A DNA stretch of 64,000 bases, from assembly GCF_024436435.1 (NCBI RefSeq), contig NZ_JAFMZP010000002.1, forward strand, positions 310,001 through 374,000. The letters run 5' to 3'. The DNA comes from Desertivirga xinjiangensis (GTDB taxonomy: Bacteria; Bacteroidota; Bacteroidia; Sphingobacteriales; Sphingobacteriaceae). The translations under genes and the position numbers were made by a program. Below the pieces are notes generated by a model. That model did not search any database. It had not been told where the DNA came from and worked only from the letters and a program-made list of their open reading frames with translations. Below are positions 43,063 through 52,668 of the stretch, piece after piece (within the stretch, counting starts at the first letter, position 1; each line of letters opens with the position of its first letter).

Positions 43063-45507
43063 ATGGAACTAAGCACAATTTTAGAAAAAATCATCACTGG
43101 TGATTGTACACTTTTCGCAGGATCTGGCTTTTCATACGGGTCGAAGAACATTAAAGGGGAAAATCCAATGACGGCCTTACCGTTGGCAGAAAAGCTTTAT
43201 AGAGATTGCAATATTAACGAAACGGATGGGGACTTGAAGAATGCTTCACAAACATATCTTGAAAATCATTCGGAATATGCACTGATTGACCTTTTAAGAA
43301 ATAACTATACGATTTCAGAAGTCAGTCAAGCTCATCTGACGATAGCTCGCTCAAGTTGGAAAAGAATATATACAACAAATTACGATGATGTGATGGAACT
43401 GGCGTTTAAAAGCCAGGGTAAGCTCCTAAGCCCGGTTATAATGGGGGATAAGATAGATCAGTACAAAGATAAACGTACATTTTGTGTCCATCTCAATGGC
43501 TTTATAGATCGATTAACACCTGCTAGTCTACATAATGATTTTAAACTAACAGATAGTAGTTACCTAACCACAGACTTCTTAGCAAGTCCCTGGATTGATC
43601 TTTTTAGAAGTGACATCGAAACATCAAGACTAGTTATTTTTATTGGATTTTCATTAAATAGCGATCTCGACTTGTCACGTGTAATATCTGCCCATTCAAA
43701 TAAAGATCGCCTTGTTTTTATTGTGAAACCTAAGGATTCTCAACTTCTTATAAAGAAACTAGAAAGGTATGGTCATGTTTTCGATATCGGTATTGATGGA
43801 TTAGCAGATGCGTTAAACGACAAGAAACTAACCTACAATCCACCAGTCGAAGATAACACCATCATACAGTCGTTCACTAAACCTGTGCTTGGTAATCCCT
43901 CTACCAAAATGAAAGATAAGGACGTATTTGAACTTTTCTTTAAGGGAAACTCAAATTTAGATTTCATACATTATTCCTTAGCTAGTGGTGGAGAGTACAA
44001 ATATTACTTGAAACGAGACGAACTATCTGAGGTTTTAAACTATATAGCTAACGGTGGCAGAAATATTCTTATTCATTCTGATTTAGGCAACGGCAAAACA
44101 TTATTTATTGAGGGACTTTGCGAAAGACTATCTGCAAACCATTATAATGTCTTTATATTCAAAAAATATTTTGAGAACATATACAGTGAGATCGAATATT
44201 TGTGTACCAAAGTAGCACGTTGCGTAATAATCATTGAGAAATATAGCGATCATTTCGATTTAATAAGAAAGTTACAAGTGTTTAGGACCCAAGACGTAAT
44301 AGTAATACTTACTGAAAGATCAATTGTAAATGATACAGCTTTCATTGACCTAGATAAAGGTATATTCGAACAGGAGTATCTAACTAAAGATCTAAATAAG
44401 TTATCGTCAACTGAAATCAATGAACTATCGGAAATTCTAACTCATTATGGTTTATGGGGTAAACATTCATCCGCGTCTCGAGATCAGAAACGTAGAATTA
44501 TAGAAGAGAATTGTAAGAGATCTTTTCGTCTTTTGCTCCTTTACCTCCTCGATTCTCCTGATATAAAAGGAAGATTTGATTCGATCTTAACCTTTATTGA
44601 AGGTGCCAACAAATCTTTTTTTGAAGCGTCTCTTTTAGTTTTAGCTGCCAGTGTGTTTGATTTTCAAATGGATTTAGATAAGTTAGTATATATTCTAGAC
44701 GACGACCTCCTGAATAACCCTGCTTTTCACAATAACGACCATTTGCAAGAAGTAATTAATTTTAATAACTCCTCGATAAAAGTACGTTCCTCTATCTTAG
44801 CATTATCATTGTTGTCTCAACCTAAGTACCATCATTCCCTAATCAACTTATTGATAAAAGTATTTAAGAAATTAGATCAAAGAAGGTCTTTCGATAAGAA
44901 CAATCACCTAATCCTGAAAAGTTTAGTCTCTTTTTCACGATTGCAATCCATCTTCAATTTGGATGAAAATAGCCACTTCAAAGCCGTAGTCCTAAATTTT
45001 TATGAAGACGTAAAAAGCACAAGCTTTGCTGCAAAAAATCCATTCTTTTGGCTTCAGTATGCAATAGCCAGACTTTCTTCTCGCGATTATTTAATTGCTG
45101 ATAAATATTTTGAAGCTGCGTATAGCTATGCTCGATCAAATGCAGACTTCGATACATTTCAAATTGACAACCATTATGCTAGACATCTGCTGGAAAATGA
45201 GATATACAACGGTTCAATTGATTCAGCAATGGAACAGTTTCTTAAAGCCCACAACATATTGTCTTTCAAGTCGACCGCTAACGAGAATAGGCATTATCCT
45301 ATTAGAGTAGCTATTAATTATGGGAAATTTTATGATAAATATTTCAATGATCTTACAGGGCAAGATCAGAAGGTGTTTCTTTTGTCATGCGCGGAAATAA
45401 TGCAGAAAATAAATGATTACAAGCTTACAATGGACCAAATGCGCTGGAATAAGGCTGTCCCTAAGTGTGAGAATGAATTGAATAGGATTTTGACAAAAAA
45501 TAGTTAA
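43063..45507 (+). CDS. SIR2-domain NTPase (STAND-like defence protein)
   Basis: 814 aa. N-terminal SIR2_2-type domain: LFAGSGFSYG at 17-26 (NAD pocket), TTNYDDV at 104-110, catalytic-type His in HLNGFIDR at 143-150 and VIFIGFSLNSDLD at 191-203. Then a P-loop NTPase: HSDLGNGKTLF at 338-348 (GNGKT replaces the usual GxGKT) and a Walker-B-like VIIIEKY near 388-394. The C-terminal ~400 residues are helical, TPR-like (IDNHYARHLLENEIYNGSID). SIR2 domains in such proteins deplete NAD on phage infection (Avs5/DSR-type systems). It sits alone between type I R-M and the RES gene. Confidence 0.85.
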   Translation: MELSTILEKIITGDCTLFAGSGFSYGSKNIKGENPMTALPLAEKLYRDCNINETDGDLKNASQTYLENHSEYALIDLLRNNYTISEVSQAHLTIARSSWKRIYTTNYDDVMELAFKSQGKLLSPVIMGDKIDQYKDKRTFCVHLNGFIDRLTPASLHNDFKLTDSSYLTTDFLASPWIDLFRSDIETSRLVIFIGFSLNSDLDLSRVISAHSNKDRLVFIVKPKDSQLLIKKLERYGHVFDIGIDGLADALNDKKLTYNPPVEDNTIIQSFTKPVLGNPSTKMKDKDVFELFFKGNSNLDFIHYSLASGGEYKYYLKRDELSEVLNYIANGGRNILIHSDLGNGKTLFIEGLCERLSANHYNVFIFKKYFENIYSEIEYLCTKVARCVIIIEKYSDHFDLIRKLQVFRTQDVIVILTERSIVNDTAFIDLDKGIFEQEYLTKDLNKLSSTEINELSEILTHYGLWGKHSSASRDQKRRIIEENCKRSFRLLLLYLLDSPDIKGRFDSILTFIEGANKSFFEASLLVLAASVFDFQMDLDKLVYILDDDLLNNPAFHNNDHLQEVINFNNSSIKVRSSILALSLLSQPKYHHSLINLLIKVFKKLDQRRSFDKNNHLILKSLVSFSRLQSIFNLDENSHFKAVVLNFYEDVKSTSFAAKNPFFWLQYAIARLSSRDYLIADKYFEAAYSYARSNADFDTFQIDNHYARHLLENEIYNGSIDSAMEQFLKAHNILSFKSTANENRHYPIRVAINYGKFYDKYFNDLTGQDQKVFLLSCAEIMQKINDYKLTMDQMRWNKAVPKCENELNRILTKNS

Positions 45508-45568
45508 CGCTGTTAGAGATCTTCTGCAAGGCATCTCGAACTTAAGACAAAAAGGGATTTGGAATCCT

Positions 45569-45609
45569 TTGCTGACCTAAGCCTAGAATAAATAAGTTGC
45601 TGGTTTGAA
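45569..45609 (+). repeat. imperfect direct repeat, left arm
   Basis: TTTGCTGACCTAAGCCTAGA, then ATAAATAAGTTGCTGGTTTG. It parallels 47092-47142 (CTCTGCTGGTCCGAGCATGG, then AATAAAGCAGCGCTGGTTCC) at about 70 percent with one gap. The two arms bracket the truncated ORF and the RES gene, a 1.5-kb unit. Confidence 0.5.
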
Positions 45610-45731
45610 TTAGCAATTGGACACAGTAAACTGATAGACGTTAAATCACAAACAACGTGACTATAACAACAACCCTATCAGTTTTTATTCTCGCTTTAAG
45701 CTACTTTAGTTAAATTATTCTCGCATAAAAA

Positions 45732-45866
45732 ATGGGACTTTTTGATCAAAATCTTATTCAAAAGTTGAAGAATGCCGGTCTTCAGGATGTGCATTGGGAA
45801 TGCTTTCTTCCGAAATTAGGTTTAAATCTGAAGAAGATAAAATATAACCCTTACTTCTTACCCTAA
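45732..45866 (+). pseudogene. 44-aa truncated ORF
   Basis: MGLFDQNLIQKLKNAGLQDV, ending KYNPYFLP. It starts well, with ATG after an A-rich leader, and reads like the N-terminus of a longer protein, but stops early. No family recognised. Confidence 0.4.
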
Positions 45867-46016
45867 AATAAGTAGGGCAAATGTTAACATTGTAAAGAAC
45901 AGTTTAGCTAGATTTCCCTTGCAATGAATTCGAGCTAAGATGTAAGGGCCATTTTATAGCTAGTTCCATTCGTACTTTTCCTAAATACGATTAAAAAAAT
46001 AGAGTAAATATAAACA

Positions 46017-47093
46017 ATGTCAAGAACCATTATCAACAAGCTTTACGATATCATAGTCACTAATAAAAGTTTTCTTGAAATTCCCACAAATTATACAACC
46101 TCTGAGCATTTTCCTGACTATGTAAAACAAAAGCTTGATAACTATTATGAATTTTTAAAATATAACGGGGTCGGCAAAATTGTAGCTCAAATCTTATGGA
46201 GCGAAAAAAGTCATTTCTCTTTCCTGCGCAGGGTAGGAATTTTTAAAGATGCAATTACTGGTGCTTTAGGTTATTACTACGAAGGTAAGGTCGCAAAAGC
46301 TTATGAGAAATTTAACGGTTCTTTAGATACTGTAGTTCGTTTCAAAGACAATACTGTATTAACACGTTTAGAACCAAATTCCAATTTTTACCGAATTAGA
46401 CCAGATTCTAATAAAACAATTAAACACAGGAAGGAAAATTTTCACATCCAGTTCGACCTTCGACATATTTGCGCCACACAACGATATAGTATTCCAGGCG
46501 TTCCTTCTCTCTATCTTGGAGATTCTGCATTTATCTGTTATGAGGAAGTAAGCGAACCTATATATGCTGAATCTTTTATTTCTAAATATATATCTAAAAC
46601 CTTTTTAGATATCATCGAAATTCAAACAGTAGAAAGCTTTATTAAGCAGTTTAATAATGAAAAGAGAGAGAACCACCTGCTCACACATTTGTTAAGATTT
46701 CTTTTGTTATATCCTCTATATGTTGCTTGTACGGTGAAAGTTTTGCATCCAAAGGGTGCATTCAAACCAGAATATATAGTCCCTCAACTATTAATGCAAT
46801 ATGTTAGTGACGAAGAAAAAATAAGAGGGATAAAATTCCCTTCGACAAAAATCGATGCGTCTAATGGTTTTTCCGATTTAATCACTCACAATTATGTTTT
46901 TCCGGTAAAATGTAATAAAAAAGATGGCTTTTGTGATTTTTTAAGTTCTTCATTTGAATTAACTATTCCAAAATCTTTTGATACTTTACTAAATGGGAAG
47001 AAAACTACTGGCTCTTCTTTATATGTAGATACTGACTTTTATAAGGTTGAGAACGAGTTAGCTAAGTATCAAGTTGGACACGTCCTTCATTAA
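46017..47093 (+). CDS. RES-domain protein (NAD-degrading toxin family)
   Basis: 358 aa. FYRIRPDSN around residue 125, then QRYSIPGVPSLYLGDSAFIC with a following Glu pair (CYEEV) match the RES signature (Arg, Glu, Ser). RES proteins are NAD phosphorylases; as toxins they deplete NAD+ and are usually paired with an Xre-type antitoxin. No such antitoxin adjoins here. It is larger than a minimal RES toxin (~150 aa), with ~110 extra N-terminal residues that may hold a sensor. Neighbour to a SIR2 protein, also NAD-directed. Confidence 0.75.
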   Translation: MSRTIINKLYDIIVTNKSFLEIPTNYTTSEHFPDYVKQKLDNYYEFLKYNGVGKIVAQILWSEKSHFSFLRRVGIFKDAITGALGYYYEGKVAKAYEKFNGSLDTVVRFKDNTVLTRLEPNSNFYRIRPDSNKTIKHRKENFHIQFDLRHICATQRYSIPGVPSLYLGDSAFICYEEVSEPIYAESFISKYISKTFLDIIEIQTVESFIKQFNNEKRENHLLTHLLRFLLLYPLYVACTVKVLHPKGAFKPEYIVPQLLMQYVSDEEKIRGIKFPSTKIDASNGFSDLITHNYVFPVKCNKKDGFCDFLSSSFELTIPKSFDTLLNGKKTTGSSLYVDTDFYKVENELAKYQVGHVLH

Positions 47094-47142
47094 TCCTCTG
47101 CTGGTCCGAGCATGGAATAAAGCAGCGCTGGTTCCACTTTGA
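47092..47142 (+). repeat. imperfect direct repeat, right arm
   Basis: Mate of 45569-45609, overlapping the stop of the RES gene and the 5' region of the nuclease gene. It contains the perfect palindrome CAGCGCTG. Confidence 0.5.
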
Positions 47143-47192
47143 AATATGGAACTTTCCCAATAAAAATCAATTTAGTAATCGTAAAAGTTAAT

Positions 47193-48269
47193 ATGAGTAA
47201 ATCATTCTTTGAATACATTGGCATAGCGGATGTTGAAAGAGTTCACACGCAATTTTTATCCTGGATTATTTCAAAAGACTGCAAAGCAGTCGATGCAACA
47301 GAAAAGGCTTCCCTGCTTTCTGGCCTTTTTGGAGCTGATGGATCAGAAATTACCCGAATTTATACCGAAAGGAAAGGGATAGACCTTGTAGTGGAAACCA
47401 CGACTGCGGTGCTTATAGTGGAGAATAAACTGAAATCAAGTCAGCATTCAAACCAACTGGGCAGATATAAGCTGACGGCTCAAGAGCTATACCCGGATGT
47501 TAAGAAACGTTACTACTTTTTGACTTTAATAGGAGAGCCTTGTACAGATAGTGAATGGCAAAAGCTCACGTATAAAAAGCTCTATGAGTGCCTAATATCA
47601 CTGAAGTTAAAGCACGATAGTAATAATACAATTATTCTGGAAGAATACCTAAGCTATCTGAGGAAGTTGGTAGATGTTGTTGATGACTTTAAAACGAATA
47701 CGAAGTCGTACGATATGGTTTTCCTGGATGGCAAGAAAAAGAAGGAAGACAAAATTGATTTTGAATACAAAACGGATGGGGAGAAATTCATAGCTGCTAA
47801 CCAGCTTGAAACCATACTTCAAAAGTCCTATTTGTGTTCCGTGGCAGAAATTATGGAGGAATGTGATGTGCTTGTTACTGATACACGAGGTGATGCACTG
47901 ATTAATTTCACATTAGCAGAGGCAATTAAAGTGGATGGAAAGGATTTTAGAACAATTATTCAATTACAGAATGATAACATAAAGTTTGCCTTTACTACAG
48001 CTGATCGTCACTACGGTAACTCTAAAAAGAATTGGATACAGAAGGTAATTCCGTTCATGGAAAATATTGCAAGAAGTAACGATTTTGGCTACACTAAAGT
48101 CAACAAGCCAAAGGAGAAGGCGTATGTCAGCCTTTCGAAGAAAGTAAAGAATTACTGGCACCAAACTCCCTATGAACTTGCTGCGTATCTTCGTGAAGAA
48201 ATAGAGAAGGGGAGAGAACTGACTACTCTGTTAACCAAGGAAATAGATGGTATTAAGATTAGCAAATAG
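47193..48269 (+). CDS. PD-(D/E)XK nuclease (PDDEXK_4-like) upstream of mcrBC
   Basis: 358 aa from ATG 47193 (MSKSFFEYIGIADVERVHTQ). The frame is open 18 codons further up, but VERVHTQFLSWII is where the family starts. The nuclease core has Asp in GIDLVVETTTA and the ExK in LIVENKLKSS, with a QLGRYK helix. This superfamily cuts DNA, often as a stand-alone defence effector. It ends 5 bases before mcrB, so it probably belongs to the same operon. Confidence 0.82.
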   Translation: MSKSFFEYIGIADVERVHTQFLSWIISKDCKAVDATEKASLLSGLFGADGSEITRIYTERKGIDLVVETTTAVLIVENKLKSSQHSNQLGRYKLTAQELYPDVKKRYYFLTLIGEPCTDSEWQKLTYKKLYECLISLKLKHDSNNTIILEEYLSYLRKLVDVVDDFKTNTKSYDMVFLDGKKKKEDKIDFEYKTDGEKFIAANQLETILQKSYLCSVAEIMEECDVLVTDTRGDALINFTLAEAIKVDGKDFRTIIQLQNDNIKFAFTTADRHYGNSKKNWIQKVIPFMENIARSNDFGYTKVNKPKEKAYVSLSKKVKNYWHQTPYELAAYLREEIEKGRELTTLLTKEIDGIKISK

Positions 48270-48274
48270 ATAAA

Positions 48275-51200
48275 ATGCCATTTCAACCTGAAAAGATCAC
48301 ACGGGAGCACGTTCTGGAAGCTCTCGCTAAAATTGATAAAGAAAACAAGCCCCTAAAAGGCTCTACCATATACGACCTACATTTTGAGGGAAAGACCTAT
48401 CCGCCTAAGGAGGTGATGAGAGACGCGCATCAGATTGCAGTCGGCGAAAGGCTCTGGAAGCGGAGTGGCGGTCCACCTACCAACGACTTTCTCATCAAAC
48501 TTGGTTTTACTATCGTCACAAAAAGCGAACAACCTGATCCTTTTCCTGGTCTCATTCGCGATTATAAAGCATTGATTTCAAAGCAGGGTTTGAGTGATGA
48601 GCTATATAAGTGGGAGTTGCTGGAGGAATTTAAAGGAATGCCGAACCCGGAAGCGGCCGATTTTGCCGTCGAAGTGAAATCGGTGGATTTTGCCAATCTG
48701 ATCTATGGGCCGGGCCTAGGAGTAATGCAGCAGTTGGCAAAGACTTTTCCTGTGGAATATAGGGAGTGTTATTTTTTGCTCTTTGATGAACAGAGAGAGT
48801 TACAGGAAAGGGTTGAGCTCTTTACGAAACAGGCGGGCATACTTTACAGAAAGGTCGAGGCGGACGAAAAGAAGCAAGCACATCATGATGAAAGGACTAT
48901 TGCGACTATATTGACCTATCATGATCCGGGCACTTACACGCTTTATAAGGATTCTTTTTATCAGACGCTATGCAAGGTATTGGGAATAAAGGCTGCAGAT
49001 GCAGGAAAGAAATATGTTCATTACCTGACCCTCGTTAATCGATTTATTGACGAATACATTAAAGACGATCAGGAACTACTTGATCTGGTAGCTAAGTACA
49101 AAAGCGCTAACGCTTTTTCTGACACCAGCTTTAAGATATTAGCACAGGACATTCTATATCGAATGTTGGAGATCAACGGGCGCACATTTAGGGCGCTGGT
49201 TGATGAGTTAGCACAATCGCTGGAAGACGATCAGTTTTTACCCAGGTTTAAAGTGGTGAAAGAGGTTTCGGGTAAGGAAGGAAAGGGAAGGGAGTGGGTA
49301 TGGATTTCCGATTCATCAGGCTTAATTGGTAATGTAACTGCTCATTACGAGATGGAAATTCCGGCAAACAAGCGGGACAAGATTCGCGTCTCCCTGCATT
49401 TTGAAGATGAGCGTAATAATAAGAAGTTTATTTCCGAGATCGGTAAAGAATTGCCAGACGGTTTGAGATGGTTTTCCTGGTTCAAAGCAGATAGCATCCG
49501 CTTCAAAAATGATCTTAATTTTTACACTGAAAAAGCCGTTGAACAGATCATTGAATGCCTGAAGTATCTGGATACCCAGCTTGGAGACAAAATTAGATTT
49601 ATAGTCCAACAACCTCTCTCTAAAGAAAGAAAAATGAAAACTGATGCCTCTCTCTCAAAGTTTCCCTTAAATCAAATCCTTTACGGTCCCCCAGGAACCG
49701 GAAAAACATATCATACTATTAGTAAAGCCTTAGAAATTCTTGGAGAAGGCATTCAACGACCAAGAAAAGAGCTTAAAGAAGTCTTTGACCAGCATGTGAG
49801 AGATCAACGAATTGTTTTCACCACATTTCATCAGAGCCTGAATTACGAGGACTTCGTAGAAGGAATAAAGCCAGTAGAAAACGATGATCCTTCACAGCCA
49901 ATTCAATATGAAACTAAGGCAGGAATCTTCAAAAATATATGTAATACAGCAAGGGGCTTACAAGAAATAAAACGGCAACCGGAAGATCTTTTTAACCAGG
50001 CCAAGTTTTTCAAGATGTCGCTAGGGGGCTTACAAAATCCGCATATTCACGATTGGTGCATAAAGAATAACTGTATAGGTTTAGGTTGGGGTGGGGAAAA
50101 GAATTACGAAGCCTTTAAGAGTATCAGGATCTGGGACGAGTTCAGAGACAAATTTGTTCAAGAATTTCCGGACCTGGTTTCTCAAAGCCGTTTTCATATT
50201 GTCGCAATGTTCACTTTCTTCAAAATGAAAGTAGGGGATATTGTTGTAATTACAAGAGGCAACCATATAATAGACGCAATTGGGAAAGTGACCGGTGAAT
50301 ACTTTTGGGACGATAGTAATGACTTTGAGTATTACCAATTTAGAAAAGTAGAGTGGCTGGTAAAAGACTTGAACCAGGATCCTTCTATTTTCTTCAAAAA
50401 GAAAATAAGTCAGCAAAGTATCTACCCTTTCTTTGAGGATGATGTAAAAAGGGAAACCTTTAAAACCCTCTTCAAAAAGGAGTCAGAAGGAGAAGAAGCA
50501 GGTCAAAAACCTTACGTGTTAATTATCGATGAAATCAACCGGGGGAATGTTTCAAAAGTTTTTGGAGAGTTGATCACTCTTCTGGAGAAGGACAAACGCC
50601 TGGGTAATGAGGAGGCCGTAACCTTAACGCTTCCTTATAGCAGGGAATCGTTTGGAGTGCCATCAAATTTGTTCATTATTGGTACTATGAATACCGCCGA
50701 CAGGAGTGTTGAAGCTTTAGACACGGCACTTCGAAGACGGTTTAGTTTTGAAGAGATGCAGCCTGAGGCAGAATTGTTGTCGCCTGGACATACTTTATGG
50801 CGGTTTCTTTGGAAGTATGAGAATTACAAATGGGAGGACGAGGATTATAAGAAAAAAGAGTTGAGGGTGTTTGAGCTGCTTGGAGTAAGTGAAGAATTCA
50901 AGAATGATAGACATAAGATTTGGGAGGCTTTCACGCAAAACGGAGATCAGGAAAGTCAAATCAACCTGGTGAAAGAATATGCTTATACAAATGTTAATCT
51001 TCAGAAGGTTCTTAATACCATTAATAACAGACTAGAGGTTTTAAAAGACCGGGACCACCAGATCGGCCACGCCTATTTTATTCATGTATATAGCCTAAGG
51101 GAATTGATGGATGTTTTTCGCGATTGTATTGTACCCCTGCTGCAGGAGTACTTCTTTGGAGACTATTATAAAATTCAGTTGGTGCTGGGTCCTGGTTTTA

Positions 51201-51343
51201 TTAAAAGTTCTCAGGTTAAAATATCATTTGCAATAGATGAGGAGGAAGAATATGATGACAAGCGGATTTACAGCATCAATAAGGATGCATTAAACAACGT
51301 GGAAAAGTTCGATGAGGCCTTGAAAAGTATGAAAATTCAGTAA
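48275..51343 (+). CDS. mcrB: McrB-type AAA+ GTPase with EVE-like inserted domain
   Basis: 1022 aa. The N-terminal ~450 residues (VLEALAKIDKENKPLKGSTI; a helical DUF3578-like middle) should set target specificity. AAA+ core: Walker A GPPGTGKTYH near 471-480, FHQSLNYEDFVEGIKP, Walker B LIIDEINRGN near 750 and GTMNTADRS near 803. Between Walker A and B lies an insertion of about 140 residues (about 575-716; KFFKMSLGG, IGLGWGGE, VGDIVVITRGN, IGKVTGEYF) that looks like an EVE/PUA-type modified-base reader. It assembles GTP-driven rings that activate McrC. The next gene starts on its last base. Confidence 0.92.
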   Translation: MPFQPEKITREHVLEALAKIDKENKPLKGSTIYDLHFEGKTYPPKEVMRDAHQIAVGERLWKRSGGPPTNDFLIKLGFTIVTKSEQPDPFPGLIRDYKALISKQGLSDELYKWELLEEFKGMPNPEAADFAVEVKSVDFANLIYGPGLGVMQQLAKTFPVEYRECYFLLFDEQRELQERVELFTKQAGILYRKVEADEKKQAHHDERTIATILTYHDPGTYTLYKDSFYQTLCKVLGIKAADAGKKYVHYLTLVNRFIDEYIKDDQELLDLVAKYKSANAFSDTSFKILAQDILYRMLEINGRTFRALVDELAQSLEDDQFLPRFKVVKEVSGKEGKGREWVWISDSSGLIGNVTAHYEMEIPANKRDKIRVSLHFEDERNNKKFISEIGKELPDGLRWFSWFKADSIRFKNDLNFYTEKAVEQIIECLKYLDTQLGDKIRFIVQQPLSKERKMKTDASLSKFPLNQILYGPPGTGKTYHTISKALEILGEGIQRPRKELKEVFDQHVRDQRIVFTTFHQSLNYEDFVEGIKPVENDDPSQPIQYETKAGIFKNICNTARGLQEIKRQPEDLFNQAKFFKMSLGGLQNPHIHDWCIKNNCIGLGWGGEKNYEAFKSIRIWDEFRDKFVQEFPDLVSQSRFHIVAMFTFFKMKVGDIVVITRGNHIIDAIGKVTGEYFWDDSNDFEYYQFRKVEWLVKDLNQDPSIFFKKKISQQSIYPFFEDDVKRETFKTLFKKESEGEEAGQKPYVLIIDEINRGNVSKVFGELITLLEKDKRLGNEEAVTLTLPYSRESFGVPSNLFIIGTMNTADRSVEALDTALRRRFSFEEMQPEAELLSPGHTLWRFLWKYENYKWEDEDYKKKELRVFELLGVSEEFKNDRHKIWEAFTQNGDQESQINLVKEYAYTNVNLQKVLNTINNRLEVLKDRDHQIGHAYFIHVYSLRELMDVFRDCIVPLLQEYFFGDYYKIQLVLGPGFIKSSQVKISFAIDEEEEYDDKRIYSINKDALNNVEKFDEALKSMKIQ

Positions 51344-52668
51344 TGGCTGCAATACTTCGTTTCTTTGAATATGATCGGATAAAGTTTAATAAGAAGCATT
51401 CAAGTGCTTCAGGATCGGAGGCTCTTGAATTTACCACCTCTCAGATCAATGCTCTTCGTGCTTTTCATACTTCAAGCGAAGGGAAATATTATGATCTGAT
51501 AGACAACGGCATCCAATTCAAAGAACAGGTCGGAGTACTTCAAATTAACCAACTCACAATTGAGGTGCTTCCGAAGATTGATCGAAGCGAGTCTGATAAA
51601 GCTCAGTGGCACGACCTCCTGTTGAATATGCTGAAAGAGTGTAAGTTCATCCAGCCGGAGTCGACTGGTTACGCATCACTTAAACTACGGTCGAACTCTA
51701 TACTGGATTTCTATTTTGAAAAATACCTAAATGAGCTGGAGCAATTGCTAAACAGAGGGTTAATTAAACGGTACCGGAGCGAAGAGGGAAATCAAAACTC
51801 CCTGAAGGGTAAATTACTTTTCAACGAACACATCCGGCACAATCTGGTGCACGCCGAGAGATTTTACGTTGAGTACGGGGTGTACGACAGTCAACATTTG
51901 TTACACCAGGTACTCCGGCAAGCTTTGGAAGTTGTTTGCCGGATGAAGGAGCGATCGCATATGGGGGAGCGTTTATCGCTAATTTCCTCTTTATGGCCGG
52001 ACGGCAAGACGGTGAAAATAAGTGAGGATATGTTCAAACGATTTTCGCAAAGCCGCAAGCTTCAACCCTATCAGGAAGCTTTACAAATTGCTAAATTACT
52101 GCTCCTGAATTATCACCCTGATCTGAGGGGCGGAAAGGAATCTGTGCTGGCTGTGATGTTCAACATGAATGAGCTATGGGAGGAATTTATCCACCAAAGG
52201 CTAAAGTCATGCGAGAAGGTCTTTGGCTGGAGGGTAAGGGCGCAAAGAAGGTTGCGCTACTGGCAGGGAGATAATGGTGGTAAATTGTTGATTCCGGATA
52301 TTGTTATTGAATGTGCCGCCGGAGGCAATATCATCATTGATACAAAATGGAAGCGACCAGACAGGAAAAAACCAAATGACGATGATTTAAGACAGCTGCT
52401 TGCGTATAAGTTATACTACGAGGGGCATATGGCTTATTTACTCTATCCATCAGCTGATGAGAAAGGTAGTGTTATTAATGGTGAATACAATAAGACGCCC
52501 TTTGAAATGCCCCATTCTGAAAAGGTAGTCGGTTTGCATGGCGGACTCCTTTTCTTAAATGTTTTGGAAGGGAAGGGTTTAATAAGCAAAAAGGAATTCA
52601 AGACCCGACTAGAAGAATTACTCCCTAAATCCTCTGTATTTTCAACCATAACATCCCCGAATACATGA
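51343..52668 (+). CDS. mcrC: McrC-type restriction nuclease subunit
   Basis: 441 aa. VGVLQINQLTIEVLPKID is the typical McrC N-terminal region. The C-terminal PD-(D/E)XK nuclease has LLIPDIVIE and IIIDTKWK (Asp, then D-x-K). It cuts DNA when driven by the McrB ring. The start ATG overlaps the mcrB stop by one base (TAATG), and the next gene overlaps its stop by 4 bases. Confidence 0.93.
   Translation: MAAILRFFEYDRIKFNKKHSSASGSEALEFTTSQINALRAFHTSSEGKYYDLIDNGIQFKEQVGVLQINQLTIEVLPKIDRSESDKAQWHDLLLNMLKECKFIQPESTGYASLKLRSNSILDFYFEKYLNELEQLLNRGLIKRYRSEEGNQNSLKGKLLFNEHIRHNLVHAERFYVEYGVYDSQHLLHQVLRQALEVVCRMKERSHMGERLSLISSLWPDGKTVKISEDMFKRFSQSRKLQPYQEALQIAKLLLLNYHPDLRGGKESVLAVMFNMNELWEEFIHQRLKSCEKVFGWRVRAQRRLRYWQGDNGGKLLIPDIVIECAAGGNIIIDTKWKRPDRKKPNDDDLRQLLAYKLYYEGHMAYLLYPSADEKGSVINGEYNKTPFEMPHSEKVVGLHGGLLFLNVLEGKGLISKKEFKTRLEELLPKSSVFSTITSPNT

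Larger units (their letters stand above)
45508..46016. other. 509-bp stretch with repeat and broken ORF
   Basis: It holds one arm of an imperfect direct repeat (45569-45609, mate at 47092-47142) and a truncated ORF (45732-45866). The rest is AT-rich with no gene seen. Confidence 0.55.
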
